DNA from: Congregibacter brevis
Lineage (GTDB): Bacteria; Pseudomonadota; Gammaproteobacteria; Pseudomonadales; Halieaceae
DNA: 64,000 bases
Assembly: GCF_045689245.1 (NCBI RefSeq)
Contig: NZ_CP136865.1
Location: 124,001-188,000, forward strand
Reading direction: 5' to 3'
The position numbers and the translations under genes are program-made. The notes under the pieces are model-generated. The model was not told where the DNA came from, ran no database searches, and worked only from the letters and a program-made list of their open reading frames with translations. Shown piece after piece: positions 17,123 through 25,646 of this stretch. Numbering within the stretch: position 1 is the first letter of the stretch; each line of letters opens with the position of its first letter.

Positions 17123-17580
17123 GAGTTCATCTCCCCGTCCGCAGCAGACTTAATGGCCTTGCGAATCCGCGTGTAGGACATGCAACGACAAAGGTTGCCG
17201 GTCATTGCCTGAGTAATCTCGGCTTCCGTTGGATTGGGGTTGTCTTTCAAAAACGCTTCTGCGGTGACAATCTGTCCCGACTGACAGTATCCGCACTGCG
17301 GCACCTGAGCTTCGACCCAAGCCTCCTGAAGCGCTGTACCCTCGGGACTCGCGAGACCTTCGATAGTGGTGATCTCAGCACCGGCCACCGCACTAACGGG
17401 GAGCACACATGAGCGGACAGGCACGCCGTCACGCTGGACAGTGCACGCCCCACATTGAGCGATACCACAACCAAACTTCGTCCCCTTGAGCTTCTGCTCA
17501 TCGCGAATCACCCACAGCAAAGGCGTGTCGTCGGGAGATTCGGTAGATACTCGCTTACCGTTGAGCCTAAATTCGATCAT
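17119..17580 (-). CDS. (2Fe-2S)-binding subunit of Mo-hydroxylase (IorA-like)
   Basis: 153 residues from ATG 17580, preceded by GGAGG at good spacing; a longer TTG form is unlikely. The plant-type ferredoxin domain has GCGIAQCGACTV and the C-terminal [2Fe-2S] helical domain has CGYCQSG with LCRCMSY. These two clusters pass electrons from the molybdenum site to an acceptor. There is no signal of its own, so it is presumably carried out with the Tat-tagged large subunit as a complex. First gene of a two-gene operon. The divergent YqaA-like gene starts 104 bp away. Confidence 0.93.
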   Translation of the reverse strand: MIEFRLNGKRVSTESPDDTPLLWVIRDEQKLKGTKFGCGIAQCGACTVQRDGVPVRSCVLPVSAVAGAEITTIEGLASPEGTALQEAWVEAQVPQCGYCQSGQIVTAEAFLKDNPNPTEAEITQAMTGNLCRCMSYTRIRKAIKSAADGEMNS

Positions 17581-17684
17581 GGATATTCCTCCGTACTTTT
17601 GTTTAAGCATAGCGTATTGTCATCAGGCCCGTCGTAATTCTAAACGTCACATCAGCAATAAATTTGGAGCCCCCAGGAAGCACT

Positions 17685-18110
17685 GTGGAAGACTACCTAC
17701 TGCTATTTGGCTCCGCGTTTCTTGCGGCCACGATTCTGCCGTTCTACTCGGAAATTATTCTGGTCTTGGGACTACAGGAGGGAGCGGATCCCGCATTGCT
17801 TTTAATCACAGCGACCTTGGGCAATACACTAGGCGCCGTGGTGAACTGGGCAATAGGACGGCAACTGCTCCGATTTCAGGACAAACGCTGGTTTTACTTC
17901 ACCCCCGCACAAATAACCCGGGCGCAGCGCTGGTTTCAGAGGCGAGGTGTATGGTCACTACTGTTTGCGTGGCTACCGATAGGCGGTGACGCACTGACCT
18001 TGATCGCGGGCGTCATGAAGGTCCGTTTGCCAACGTTTCTGGTCTTAGTGGGAATAGGCAAAGCTCTGCGCTACGGCTTTGTACTGCTGATTGCGCTTTA
18101 CACGCTGTAA
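17685..18110 (+). CDS. YqaA-family (DedA/VTT-like) small membrane protein
   Basis: 141 residues from GTG 17685, which has AGGAAG just upstream; a TTG seven codons earlier is the alternative. Four hydrophobic segments are visible. The pattern GNTLGAVVNWAIGR, followed by WFQRRGVWSLLFAWLPIGGDALTLIAGV, is the YqaA/SNARE-associated (VTT) signature with a reentrant GD segment. DedA-type proteins are linked to membrane lipid and proton homeostasis; this short branch is not characterised. It converges with the DUF819 gene, stop to stop over 16 bp. Confidence 0.85.
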   Translation: MEDYLLLFGSAFLAATILPFYSEIILVLGLQEGADPALLLITATLGNTLGAVVNWAIGRQLLRFQDKRWFYFTPAQITRAQRWFQRRGVWSLLFAWLPIGGDALTLIAGVMKVRLPTFLVLVGIGKALRYGFVLLIALYTL

Positions 18111-18126
18111 CGATACACGCCCTGAT

Positions 18127-19281
18127 TCAACCGCCCAGCAGGCCCACCATCGTGAAACCCATATAGTTACCGAGGGCCAAACCCGCGGAGCCCACTAGAA
18201 TAGCGGGGAGCTCAAGATCACCGCGCCCGAGGCTCCGGGCAAGAGCCAAAGCAGACGTGCCGCCACCGATGTTTGCCTGAGAAGCTACCGCCGCAGTTTC
18301 CAGGTCAGCTTTGAGCAGACGGGCAGCGCCAAAAACTACCGTGCCGTGGATACTCACAAGCACCACCACAAAAACCCCCAGCACTGGCGCCAGCTCTCCC
18401 ATCCGCATCAGCGCTTCTGCATCGCACAAAGAACCGATGACCGCGAGAAACAGATACACCGCAAGCAGTCCGAGCAATCGAGCACCCTTTAGTCGCTGCA
18501 CCACCGGTAGCTGAGCAAGAACCAATGCCAGCGTCGATAACATCAGTACCGAAGGGACATCAAGTCCCGCGTACTGTTTCAGCAGGTTTGCAAGAAGTTC
18601 AGATAGCCCCACAGCCGCAATGCCAAGGGCAATTACCGCGGCAAGATCAAAAATCCGCGCGACCTCTCCATCATCCGCAACCGGCTCTCTTTGAACATCA
18701 TCGCTTTGGTCATTGCTCTTGGGCCAAAACCCTACCAAGAGGCGGGGAAGGGTTACACAAACCACCATCCACACGGTGGTCATGGCATTATCGACAGCAG
18801 CGGCACCCGCATAGAGAGCTGCGTCTTCCATCACCCCGTATTCCAAAGCCACGGCGTTGTAGTTAACGCTGCCGCCGATATAAGTACCGGTAAACATTCC
18901 CGCTAAAGCTGCATGCTGGTCTCCCAGGGCATCGGCACCACCAACGACCCAATGACCCGTTGCGGCACCTAACGCAGTGCCCAAAGACCCCAGAAGAAAC
19001 AGCAAGAGCGTGGGGCCGCCGACCTGCCCCAGGCTCCGTAAATCAACGAGCAAAAGCAGCCAAAAAATGCCCAGCGGTGCGACGTAGGTGAAAATCGCTC
19101 CATAGAGCGGCGTCTCAGGACCGTAGGTGGGTATCACGCCGAGGTTCGCGACGATGGCGGTTAAAACAATCACCAAAAGTGCCGCGCCAAAGTGACGAAG
19201 CCAGGTACGTGTCGCCAACCATTCAGATAGGGCAATGAGGGCGGCCAAAACGGCAGCGATTGATAGAGTGCTTACAAACAT
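18127..19281 (-). CDS. DUF819 family integral membrane protein (YjcL-like)
   Basis: 384 residues from ATG 19281; a GTG five codons upstream is possible. About ten to twelve hydrophobic helices. The signatures GTYIGGSVNYNAVA and ASQANIGGGTSALALA, one in each half, are typical of DUF819 and resemble an inverted-repeat transporter fold. A hydrophilic loop near residues 200-225 separates the halves. Transported substrate unknown. It stands alone: convergent with the YqaA-like gene and with a 334-bp non-coding stretch upstream. Confidence 0.85.
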   Translation of the reverse strand: MFVSTLSIAAVLAALIALSEWLATRTWLRHFGAALLVIVLTAIVANLGVIPTYGPETPLYGAIFTYVAPLGIFWLLLLVDLRSLGQVGGPTLLLFLLGSLGTALGAATGHWVVGGADALGDQHAALAGMFTGTYIGGSVNYNAVALEYGVMEDAALYAGAAAVDNAMTTVWMVVCVTLPRLLVGFWPKSNDQSDDVQREPVADDGEVARIFDLAAVIALGIAAVGLSELLANLLKQYAGLDVPSVLMLSTLALVLAQLPVVQRLKGARLLGLLAVYLFLAVIGSLCDAEALMRMGELAPVLGVFVVVLVSIHGTVVFGAARLLKADLETAAVASQANIGGGTSALALARSLGRGDLELPAILVGSAGLALGNYMGFTMVGLLGG

Positions 19282-19615
19282 GCAGGCATAGTACACGGAA
19301 CTTGCAGCGTTCTGAGTGTCTTTGAGCTACCGCACATTTCCCACACTTTTTTTCAGTGAATTCTTGCACTCAAGCCCTTCTACGGATACTCTTTGCGCGC
19401 TAATATTTGACTGGCCAAATTGCACTCAATATTTTGCCCTCCTGGCTCACAATCCAGCCAATGAAACCGACGGTCCGTAGCGGGCCGAAAGCGATCGTTG
19501 TACAGATGTCTTATTCGCAGATACTTGAAGCCAAGTCGCTGTAGATAAGAGCTCACAGGCCTAATCCGCCAGCACGATCTGCGAATAACATTACGGATAT
19601 CAACGGACATACTGA
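19282..19615. other. Intergenic region of 334 bp without a convincing gene
   Basis: It separates the DUF819 gene and the coiled-coil gene, which point away from each other, so both promoters should lie here. It holds a 12-bp perfect inverted repeat (19511-19588). A minus-strand frame at 19380-19610 could encode 76 residues, but it starts five bases from the coiled-coil ATG, has no recognisable domain and uses the repeat arms as coding sequence, so I do not call it. No clear -35/-10 pair or tRNA-like fold is visible. Confidence 0.5.
19511..19588. repeat. 12-bp perfect inverted repeat with 54-nt spacer
   Basis: TTATTCGCAGAT at 19511-19522 and ATCTGCGAATAA at 19577-19588. The match ends sharply at both sides. 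The arms lie upstream of the coiled-coil gene. They could be a paired regulator site with looping, a structured leader, or the ends of a very small mobile element; no target duplication is evident. Confidence 0.7.
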
Positions 19616-20167
19616 ATGCTTACTGCACGAAACCTAGAAAAGATCATGGAGCTGGAAGACAAGCTCCGCACCGAATATCAGGTGCAACTTGATGCGAAAT
19701 CAGAAGAAATCACCAAACTTGAAAAGGCCACGGAAGATCAGAAAGCCGTGATCGCCAAGCAGTTAGAGCAAATCTCGGCACTGTCCGTAGATGCGTCTAA
19801 AAACAAGAAAGTTGAGCAGCGTAACCGCGAGCTTCATCAGCGTTGCGAGAACCTTCTTGAAGATGTTGCCAAGCAAAAAACCCGCGCCAAAACTCTCCAG
19901 TCTGACCTTTCCGAGGTCCGCGAAGAGATCGCGACACTCAAGCAGTTTGATCCGGCGAAGATGAAGAAAAACCTGGATGCAAGCAAGAAGAAACTCGCCG
20001 AGAAGACTTCAGCGAACGATCTGCTGCAAAAATCTTACAAGCAGACGAAAAACGAAAACGCCGAACTGAAGGCACAGCTCAAAGCACTGGAGGCCAAGCT
20101 AGAAGAACTAGAGCCAAAAGACAGTGATGTGAGCGAAACTGAGGTAGAACAGGAAGCCGCTGCCTAA
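19616..20167 (+). CDS. Coiled-coil protein of unknown function
   Basis: 183 residues, almost wholly heptad-like and rich in Lys, Glu, Leu and Gln, with no signal peptide, membrane segment or Cys-rich motif apart from one Cys. The coiled coil runs from about residue 8 to 167. The tail is acidic and ends EQEAAA. It is probably a cytoplasmic structural or scaffold protein. Start at the ATG; only a weak ribosome binding site precedes it. It lies upstream of the tRNA-Arg gene on the same strand. No family name is recognised. Confidence 0.72.
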   Translation: MLTARNLEKIMELEDKLRTEYQVQLDAKSEEITKLEKATEDQKAVIAKQLEQISALSVDASKNKKVEQRNRELHQRCENLLEDVAKQKTRAKTLQSDLSEVREEIATLKQFDPAKMKKNLDASKKKLAEKTSANDLLQKSYKQTKNENAELKAQLKALEAKLEELEPKDSDVSETEVEQEAAA

Positions 20168-20268
20168 ATAGCAGCGCTTTCGTGTAAACGAGGCAAAAAC
20201 ACAAGAATCTTTGCCACATTTAGCGGTACACTAAGACCTCGTAATGTATAGGCACTTCATTACACATT

Positions 20269-20345
20269 GCGCCCGTAGCTCAGCTGGATAGAGTAACTGG
20301 CTTCGAACCAGTTGGTCGGGAGTTCGAATCTCTCCGGGCGCGCCA
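20269..20345 (+). tRNA. tRNA-Arg (anticodon TCG)
   Basis: 77 nt with encoded CCA. Acceptor stem GCGCCCG/CGGGCGC, discriminator G, D-arm with GCTCAGCTGGATAGAG, anticodon stem ACTGG/CCAGT around loop CTTCGAA (anticodon TCG, reading CGA), and T-arm GGGAGTTCGAATCTCTC. It is the only tRNA in the window. A 15-bp minisatellite begins 8 nt past its 3' end. I see no phage or integrase remains at its 3' end. Confidence 0.97.
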
Positions 20346-20352
20346 TTTTCTG

Positions 20353-20412
20353 CAACACCTCTAAATCCAACACCTCTAACCACAACACCTCTAAATCCAA
20401 CACCTTCTAGAC
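20353..20412. repeat. 15-bp tandem repeat, four copies
   Basis: Units CAACACCTCTAAATC, CAACACCTCTAACCA, CAACACCTCTAAATC, CAACACCTTCTAGAC. Copies 1 and 3 are identical, suggesting a 30-bp higher-order unit. The array fills most of the space between the tRNA-Arg 3' end and the convergent prlC stop. No terminator-like hairpin is seen within it. Confidence 0.9.
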
Positions 20413-20430
20413 CACCGCTCCCGCCGGTTT

Positions 20431-22437
20431 TTAGAGTAATCCGCGATTGCGCAGTAAAGGCTCCACTTTAGGGTCTCGACCACGAAAATTGCGATAGAGC
20501 GTCATAGGGTCTACGGTACCGCCGCGCTCAAGAACATTGCCTCGAAAAGCCGAAGCCGTTGCCTGATCGAAGAGCCCATTTTCCTTGAAGGCCTCGTACC
20601 CGTCGGCATCGAGCACCTCTGCCCAGATATACACGTAATAGCCGGCGGAATAAGAGTCATCACTGAAGATGTGTTGAAAGTACGTCGACTTATAGCGTGG
20701 ATCGATGAGCGCACTCTTGGCAATCGCCGCCATTGCCGTGGCTTCGAACTCGTCGACATCGTACTCCGACGCATCCGCAGCGCTGTGCCAAGCTAAATCC
20801 AGGTAGCAGGCGGCGAGATACTCTGTAGTGGCAAATCCCTGATTGAAATGCTCAGAGTCTTTCAACTTGCTAATCAAAGCGTTAGGTATAGGTTCGCCGG
20901 TATCCACGTGCAGAGCGTAAGAGGTGAGCACCTCAGGCTCCATAGCCCAATGCTCCATAATCTGCGATGGTAACTCGACAAAGTCCTGCTTTACGTTCGT
21001 ACCCCCAAGACTTGAATAACGTACGTTACTCAAAAGTCCGTGGAGACCATGGCCAAACTCGTGAAAGAGCGTCCTCACTTCATCAACACCTAGCAAACAG
21101 GGTGTGGATTTTGGAAAGTTGCAGCAATTAACAATCACGGGGGTCACGCGAGACCCATTATGACCCTGTGCACGAAACTCTGACATCCACGCACCGCTGC
21201 GCTTGGACGGACGAGAATAAAAATCAAAGAGAAAATGACCAACAAGCGTGCCATTGGATTCGCTAACCTCATAGGTGACCACCTCAGGATGGTAGACCGG
21301 TAAGTCCGGGCGCTCCGTGAAGACCAGCCCGTAGAGCTTGTTCGCGACGGCAAAAACACCGTCACGCACATTCTCCAGCTTGAAGTACTGCTTAAGCTCA
21401 TCCGGATCCAGATCAAAACGCTGACGGCGAAGTTTCTCGGTGTAGTACCACCAATCCCAGGGAGCGAGGGCCTCCTCTGCCTCAGAACTCGCACAAACTG
21501 CCAGAGCGTCAGCCTCGCGACTCACCTGCTGCAGACAGGGCTGCCACACCTGATCCAGGAGTTCGCGCACGGCAACGGTGGTCCTCGCCATACGATCATC
21601 GAGCATAAAGTCCGCGTGAGTGCCAAAACCAAGTAACTGCGCCCGCTCTTGGCGCAAGGCAACAATCTCTTGAATCAAAGGTCGATTGTCGACACTACGA
21701 GTACCGCAACTTCTGTAGGCGGAATAAATCTCTTCACGGAGCAATCGATTCTCGGCGTACTGTAAAAACGGAGTGATAGAAGAGCGCGATAGCGTGAAGA
21801 CATACCCCTGCTCCTCACCTCGGTTGAGCGCCTCATCACGGCCCATCTCACGCACGTACTCAGGCAAACCTGCGAGATCGCTCTCGGAAGTTAGCGTCAG
21901 CGCATAGTCATTACTGTCTTTGAGCACGTTCTGTCCAAACTGCGTGCAGAGCACCGCTAGCTTCTCGGTAATTGCACTCACGCGGCGTCGCTCCTCGTCT
22001 CCGAGCTCGGCACCTGCTCGCACAAAAGTCCGCCGGGTTTCTTCAAGAAGTTGCTTCTGCTCAGCGCTCAAAGATTCCGCAGACTCGTACACCGCCTGCA
22101 CCCTCGCGAACAACTCTGGCCTCGCATAAATGCTACTTCGGTGCGCGCTACACTCCGGTGCGACGTCGCACTCGAGTGCCTGGAGCTTTGCATCTGTGTC
22201 CGAAGACGTGAGATTCCAAAAAACGTCTTCCACACGGCGCAACAAAGCGCCACTTTCTTCAAGAAGCTCTAGGGTGTTCTCGAAAGTGGCCGCCTCCGGA
22301 TTTCCAACGATGTCGTCTATTTCCGCAAGTTGCTCCGCAAAACCCTGATCGAACGCCTCGCGGTAGTGTTCAAAACGAATCGCGGGGAAGTTAGGAATAC
22401 CGTTGTCAGCCAAAGGCTCGAAAAAAGGGTTGCTCAT
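20431..22437 (-). CDS. prlC: Oligopeptidase A, M3 zinc metallopeptidase
   Basis: 668 residues from ATG 22437 (MSNPFFEPL, the usual start of this enzyme); a longer upstream frame is not conserved-looking. Zinc motif HEFGH at 459-463 (H459, E460, H463) in VRTLFHEFGHGLHG, and the third ligand is expected in the following helix. Full length for OpdA/PrlC, cytoplasmic, degrades short peptides including cleaved signal peptides. No signal peptide. It converges on tRNA-Arg across the 15-bp repeat array and is divergent from the exported amidohydrolase gene. The ribosome binding site is weak. Confidence 0.95.
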   Translation of the reverse strand: MSNPFFEPLADNGIPNFPAIRFEHYREAFDQGFAEQLAEIDDIVGNPEAATFENTLELLEESGALLRRVEDVFWNLTSSDTDAKLQALECDVAPECSAHRSSIYARPELFARVQAVYESAESLSAEQKQLLEETRRTFVRAGAELGDEERRRVSAITEKLAVLCTQFGQNVLKDSNDYALTLTSESDLAGLPEYVREMGRDEALNRGEEQGYVFTLSRSSITPFLQYAENRLLREEIYSAYRSCGTRSVDNRPLIQEIVALRQERAQLLGFGTHADFMLDDRMARTTVAVRELLDQVWQPCLQQVSREADALAVCASSEAEEALAPWDWWYYTEKLRRQRFDLDPDELKQYFKLENVRDGVFAVANKLYGLVFTERPDLPVYHPEVVTYEVSESNGTLVGHFLFDFYSRPSKRSGAWMSEFRAQGHNGSRVTPVIVNCCNFPKSTPCLLGVDEVRTLFHEFGHGLHGLLSNVRYSSLGGTNVKQDFVELPSQIMEHWAMEPEVLTSYALHVDTGEPIPNALISKLKDSEHFNQGFATTEYLAACYLDLAWHSAADASEYDVDEFEATAMAAIAKSALIDPRYKSTYFQHIFSDDSYSAGYYVYIWAEVLDADGYEAFKENGLFDQATASAFRGNVLERGGTVDPMTLYRNFRGRDPKVEPLLRNRGLL

Positions 22438-22628
22438 GTGACATACGCCCACAGTAATAATGGCCGTATGGCGTTCAGCGCACAGACCTAGACTTAATCG
22501 AGATGAAGCTACCATCCCCGGCAAGAGCTTACCGATAGTGGAGGCTGTTTACGACTGGCCCTTGCTTGTCACCGTAAACGCACCCACGTAACCTAAAAAC
22601 CAGATTCCCGGTTAGAAGGTCCTCGCCC

Positions 22629-24317
22629 ATGCGCCATGCACCGATCAATGAAAAACGCCGACATCTACTCAAAGCACTGGCAACTGCGTCCGCAGCAGCG
22701 TCGGTAAGCGGCCCAAGCTGGGCGAACATGGCCCTGGGCAAAGCTGACCTCATCGTTACCGGCGGCACATTTCATACTATGGACATCGCCACCTCGAACG
22801 CGCAAGCCATGGCGGTGCGAGGCAATCGAATACTAGCGGTGGGCTCCATCGCAGATATCAACGACTTGGCAGGCCCGGGTACTCGACGTATCGACGCTCG
22901 AGGCCTTACGGTAACGCCAGGCTTTATCGACGCACACTCTCATCCACTTATGGCCAACGAAGCCATTAGCGTTGATGTCAACGTCCGCCAAATTTCTAAA
23001 GTACAGAGCTTGCTCCAACAGCAGGCTCAGCGCACCCCACCGGGGCAATGGGTTCTTGCCCATATGTATGACGACACTAAATTTAACGAAGGACGCCCTT
23101 TAACGCGACAAGATATTGATGCGGTCGTACCCTCTCAGCCGGTGATGGTGCGGCATCGCGGGGGGCACACTGCAGTCGTAAACTCCCAGGCCTTCGCCAT
23201 AGCGGGTATCGATAACGACACGCCTGACCCGGAGGGAGGACGGTTCTTCAGAGAGGACGGTCAGCTGACGGGCAAGGTGGCCGAACTAGCCATGTTTATA
23301 TTCAACGACGTAGGCGAGTGGCCAGTAGTCGACAGGGAAACCAACCGTAAAGGCGCCAGCCTGATGACCAAGCGCATGGCTGCATCAGGGCTCACCAGCA
23401 CCACGGATGCTTTTGGTGATCTAGAGGGTTGGGTTTCTTACATGGACGCCTTGGATGCTGGCGAACTCTACACCCGCATCGCGTATATGCCCGGAGGTAA
23501 TACGGAGGCGTACCAGACGATGAAGAGAGCGGGCATGCGTTCGGGATTTGGTAACCCAATGCTCCGCGTAGGCGCAGTGAAGTACGCTGCAGATGGCAGT
23601 GCCTCCGAACGCACCATGCGCATGAGTACTCCCTTCGAGGGTACGGACGACTACGGTATTCTCACTATGTCTCAGGAGCAGATTGATGCCGCGGTGGACG
23701 ATGCCGTCGCCAACGACTTTCGCATTGGCATTCACGCCAATGGTGATGTCACCATCGATATGGTGCTTCAAGCCTATGAGCGTGTCCTCAAGGATTGGGA
23801 GGGTGTAAATCCGCGTTTTCGAATCGAGCACTGCTCACTGGTGAACCCGCTACTGCTCAAACGCATCAAAGCAACGGGCACCATTCCGACTCCTTTTTAT
23901 ACCTACGCGTATTACCACGGAAACAAGTGGGTGGATTACGGCTCCGAGAAGATGCGTAGCATGTTCGCCCATCGGTCTTTCATCGATGAAGGCATCATGG
24001 TGGCACCGGCCTCGGACTTCACGCCAGGCCCCTATGAGCCCATGATGGCCTTGCAAAGTATGGTCACTCGCCAGGACTCCCAGGGTCGGATTTGGGGTGA
24101 CAATCAGCGCATCACCGCTGCCGAAGCCATGCAGGTGTGCACCGTTAATGGCGCTTACGCATCCTTTGAGGAACATGACAAAGGAACGCTGACTCCGGGC
24201 AAGCTGGCAGACTTCGTCCTCCTGGGCCAGGACCCACTAAAGACAGACCCGAATGCGCTCAAGGACATCCCTATTGTCGCGACCTATCTCGATGGGCAAG
24301 CAGTCTTTGAAGCCTAA
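22629..24317 (+). CDS. Exported amidohydrolase (YtcJ-like), metal-dependent
   Basis: 562 residues. The N-terminus has KRRHLLKALATASAA, a basic pair followed by a hydrophobic region that could be a Tat-like or Sec signal, ending near PSWA. Then a composite beta domain (DLIVTGGTFHTMD), the HxH metal site in GFIDAHSHPLM, further His residues in HRGGHTAVVNS, FRIGIHANGD and FRIEHCSLV, and the closing Asp in PASDFTPGP. It ends with the usual LTPGKLADFVLLGQDPL. YtcJ-type enzymes hydrolyse amide or related bonds; the substrate is unknown. GAAGG lies 10 nt upstream of the ATG. Monocistronic, divergent from prlC. Confidence 0.88.
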   Translation: MRHAPINEKRRHLLKALATASAAASVSGPSWANMALGKADLIVTGGTFHTMDIATSNAQAMAVRGNRILAVGSIADINDLAGPGTRRIDARGLTVTPGFIDAHSHPLMANEAISVDVNVRQISKVQSLLQQQAQRTPPGQWVLAHMYDDTKFNEGRPLTRQDIDAVVPSQPVMVRHRGGHTAVVNSQAFAIAGIDNDTPDPEGGRFFREDGQLTGKVAELAMFIFNDVGEWPVVDRETNRKGASLMTKRMAASGLTSTTDAFGDLEGWVSYMDALDAGELYTRIAYMPGGNTEAYQTMKRAGMRSGFGNPMLRVGAVKYAADGSASERTMRMSTPFEGTDDYGILTMSQEQIDAAVDDAVANDFRIGIHANGDVTIDMVLQAYERVLKDWEGVNPRFRIEHCSLVNPLLLKRIKATGTIPTPFYTYAYYHGNKWVDYGSEKMRSMFAHRSFIDEGIMVAPASDFTPGPYEPMMALQSMVTRQDSQGRIWGDNQRITAAEAMQVCTVNGAYASFEEHDKGTLTPGKLADFVLLGQDPLKTDPNALKDIPIVATYLDGQAVFEA

Positions 24318-24452
24318 GCGGTCTTGGAACCCTAAGTTTCGGGCCCACATAGCGGCTGAACCCGCCAACACTTCACTTCATCGCTAATGCCGTGACCTTT
24401 GCTCAAACCTTGCGCACTCTGTTTACTCAGAGTCGCGAGAGAGGTTATCGCC

Positions 24453-24992
24453 ATGAAATCAATTGCGTTGTTACTGTCCCTAGTATTCACCAGCCAAGTC
24501 GTGTGGTCCGCCGACGAGGCCACAACCCAACTGCCGGGCTACGTCGATTTTTCCACCTTATCGCAAAACTACGGCGAGCCACGCGTCATGATCAATCTGG
24601 GTGGATCTCTTCTGAAGCTGGTTGGATCCATGAAGCACGACGACCCCATCGCTGAGGAGACGCTCAAAAACCTGGATTCAGTACGTGTCCACGTTTACGA
24701 CACAGAAGGAGACACCACCGCAGCCGCAGATCGCATGGAAAACGTGAGCGACAAGCTCGCGGATCTTGAATGGGAACAGATAGTTCGCGTTCGAGAACCC
24801 GACGATCGAGTGAACGTTTACGTCAAACACAGCGATGATCGAATTCACGGCCTGATGATTATGGCGGTCAACGACGAGGAAGCTGTGTTTGTGAACGTAC
24901 TGGGAGATATTGATCCGGCGCACATCAATCAAGTGGTCTCCAGCATCGACGTCGTAGACGGTCTTGATGTCGACCTCGATTTGGCACCGTAG
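24453..24992 (+). CDS. DUF4252 domain exported protein, copy 1
   Basis: 179 residues from ATG 24453, with GAGAGG upstream; an in-frame start 18 codons earlier is rejected because the signal peptide begins at MKSIALLLS. The signal peptide ends near WSA. The remainder matches the DUF4252 layout: LPGYVDFSTL, a short helix, VRVHVYD, WEQIVRVREPDDRVNVYVK and a closing strand VFVNVLGDI. DUF4252 proteins are often found with ECF sigma/anti-sigma genes; none is here. The next gene, three bases away, is a lipoprotein paralogue, so this is a tandem duplication with different cell localisation. Function unknown. Confidence 0.8.
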   Translation: MKSIALLLSLVFTSQVVWSADEATTQLPGYVDFSTLSQNYGEPRVMINLGGSLLKLVGSMKHDDPIAEETLKNLDSVRVHVYDTEGDTTAAADRMENVSDKLADLEWEQIVRVREPDDRVNVYVKHSDDRIHGLMIMAVNDEEAVFVNVLGDIDPAHINQVVSSIDVVDGLDVDLDLAP

Positions 24993-24995
24993 ATC

Positions 24996-25532
24996 ATGAG
25001 AACACTCGCAGTAGTAGCACTGACCCTGGTACTCGCAGGATGCGGACTCACTGCATCCTCGGAAAATCCGGGTTATGTGCAGTTTGAAACACCAGAACAC
25101 ACGGGCCTCAAACACGGTACGTCTATTTCTCTTGGCGCTAGTGTCCTGCGCTTTGCCGCAAAGCATACGGACAACGATCCTCAAGCCCGAGCGCTTATGG
25201 AATCCCTGGACGGTATTCAGATCAGCGTTCACAAAATGTCAGAGGAAGTCGATTACGAAGCGCTGGACATGGACATAGGCGTGGCCACGGCAAACGCCTT
25301 TGATAAGGACTGGAGCCCGATTGTGCGGGTAGTCGAGGATGGCTCTCGCGTACACGTCTTCGTCAAAGAACACAGTGGAATACTTCAGGGCTTGGCAATT
25401 GTTGCCGTTGACCAGGAAGAACTGGTTTTCATCAACATGATGGGGGAGATCGCTCCCGACAACCTTCGAAGCTGGTCCTCGGTAGTGCCCCACTCCGAAA
25501 GCTTCGCGCTAATAACTGACAGCATCGACTAA
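24996..25532 (+). CDS. DUF4252 domain lipoprotein, copy 2
   Basis: 178 residues. Lipobox LAGC (C16) ends the signal peptide, so it is a membrane lipoprotein; the residues after Cys (GLT) do not include the Asp that would keep it in the inner membrane, so outer membrane is likely. The body aligns segment by segment with copy 1: PGYVQFETPE, ISLGASVLRFAAK, IQISVHKM, WSPIVRVVEDGSRVHVFVK and LVFINMMGEI. It is 3 bp behind copy 1 and surely cotranscribed. Role unknown; the pair may form a complex, one soluble and one anchored. Confidence 0.82.
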   Translation: MRTLAVVALTLVLAGCGLTASSENPGYVQFETPEHTGLKHGTSISLGASVLRFAAKHTDNDPQARALMESLDGIQISVHKMSEEVDYEALDMDIGVATANAFDKDWSPIVRVVEDGSRVHVFVKEHSGILQGLAIVAVDQEELVFINMMGEIAPDNLRSWSSVVPHSESFALITDSID

Positions 25533-25646
25533 GCATCAGCACCACAACTGGTCGGGGCTCCGCTCGGGCCAGTGTTCAGTTACAGATCGCAGCGGCGTAT
25601 TCTTCGCAGATCGCCCCTTGGGGCACTACGCGCGGAGTTCACCCTG

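Noticed and set aside
19380..19610. Minus-strand 76-residue frame in the 334-bp gap
   Set aside because: It begins five bases from the coiled-coil start, uses both arms of the inverted repeat as coding sequence and shows no domain.
20269..20412. Integration site of a mobile element at tRNA-Arg
   Set aside because: No integrase, direct copy of the tRNA 3' end or phage gene is nearby; the repeat array does not copy the tRNA sequence.
22547..22579. GTTTACG-N19-CGTAAAC inverted repeat between prlC and the amidohydrolase
   Set aside because: Seven-base arms are expected by chance at this distance and no regulator gene is near.
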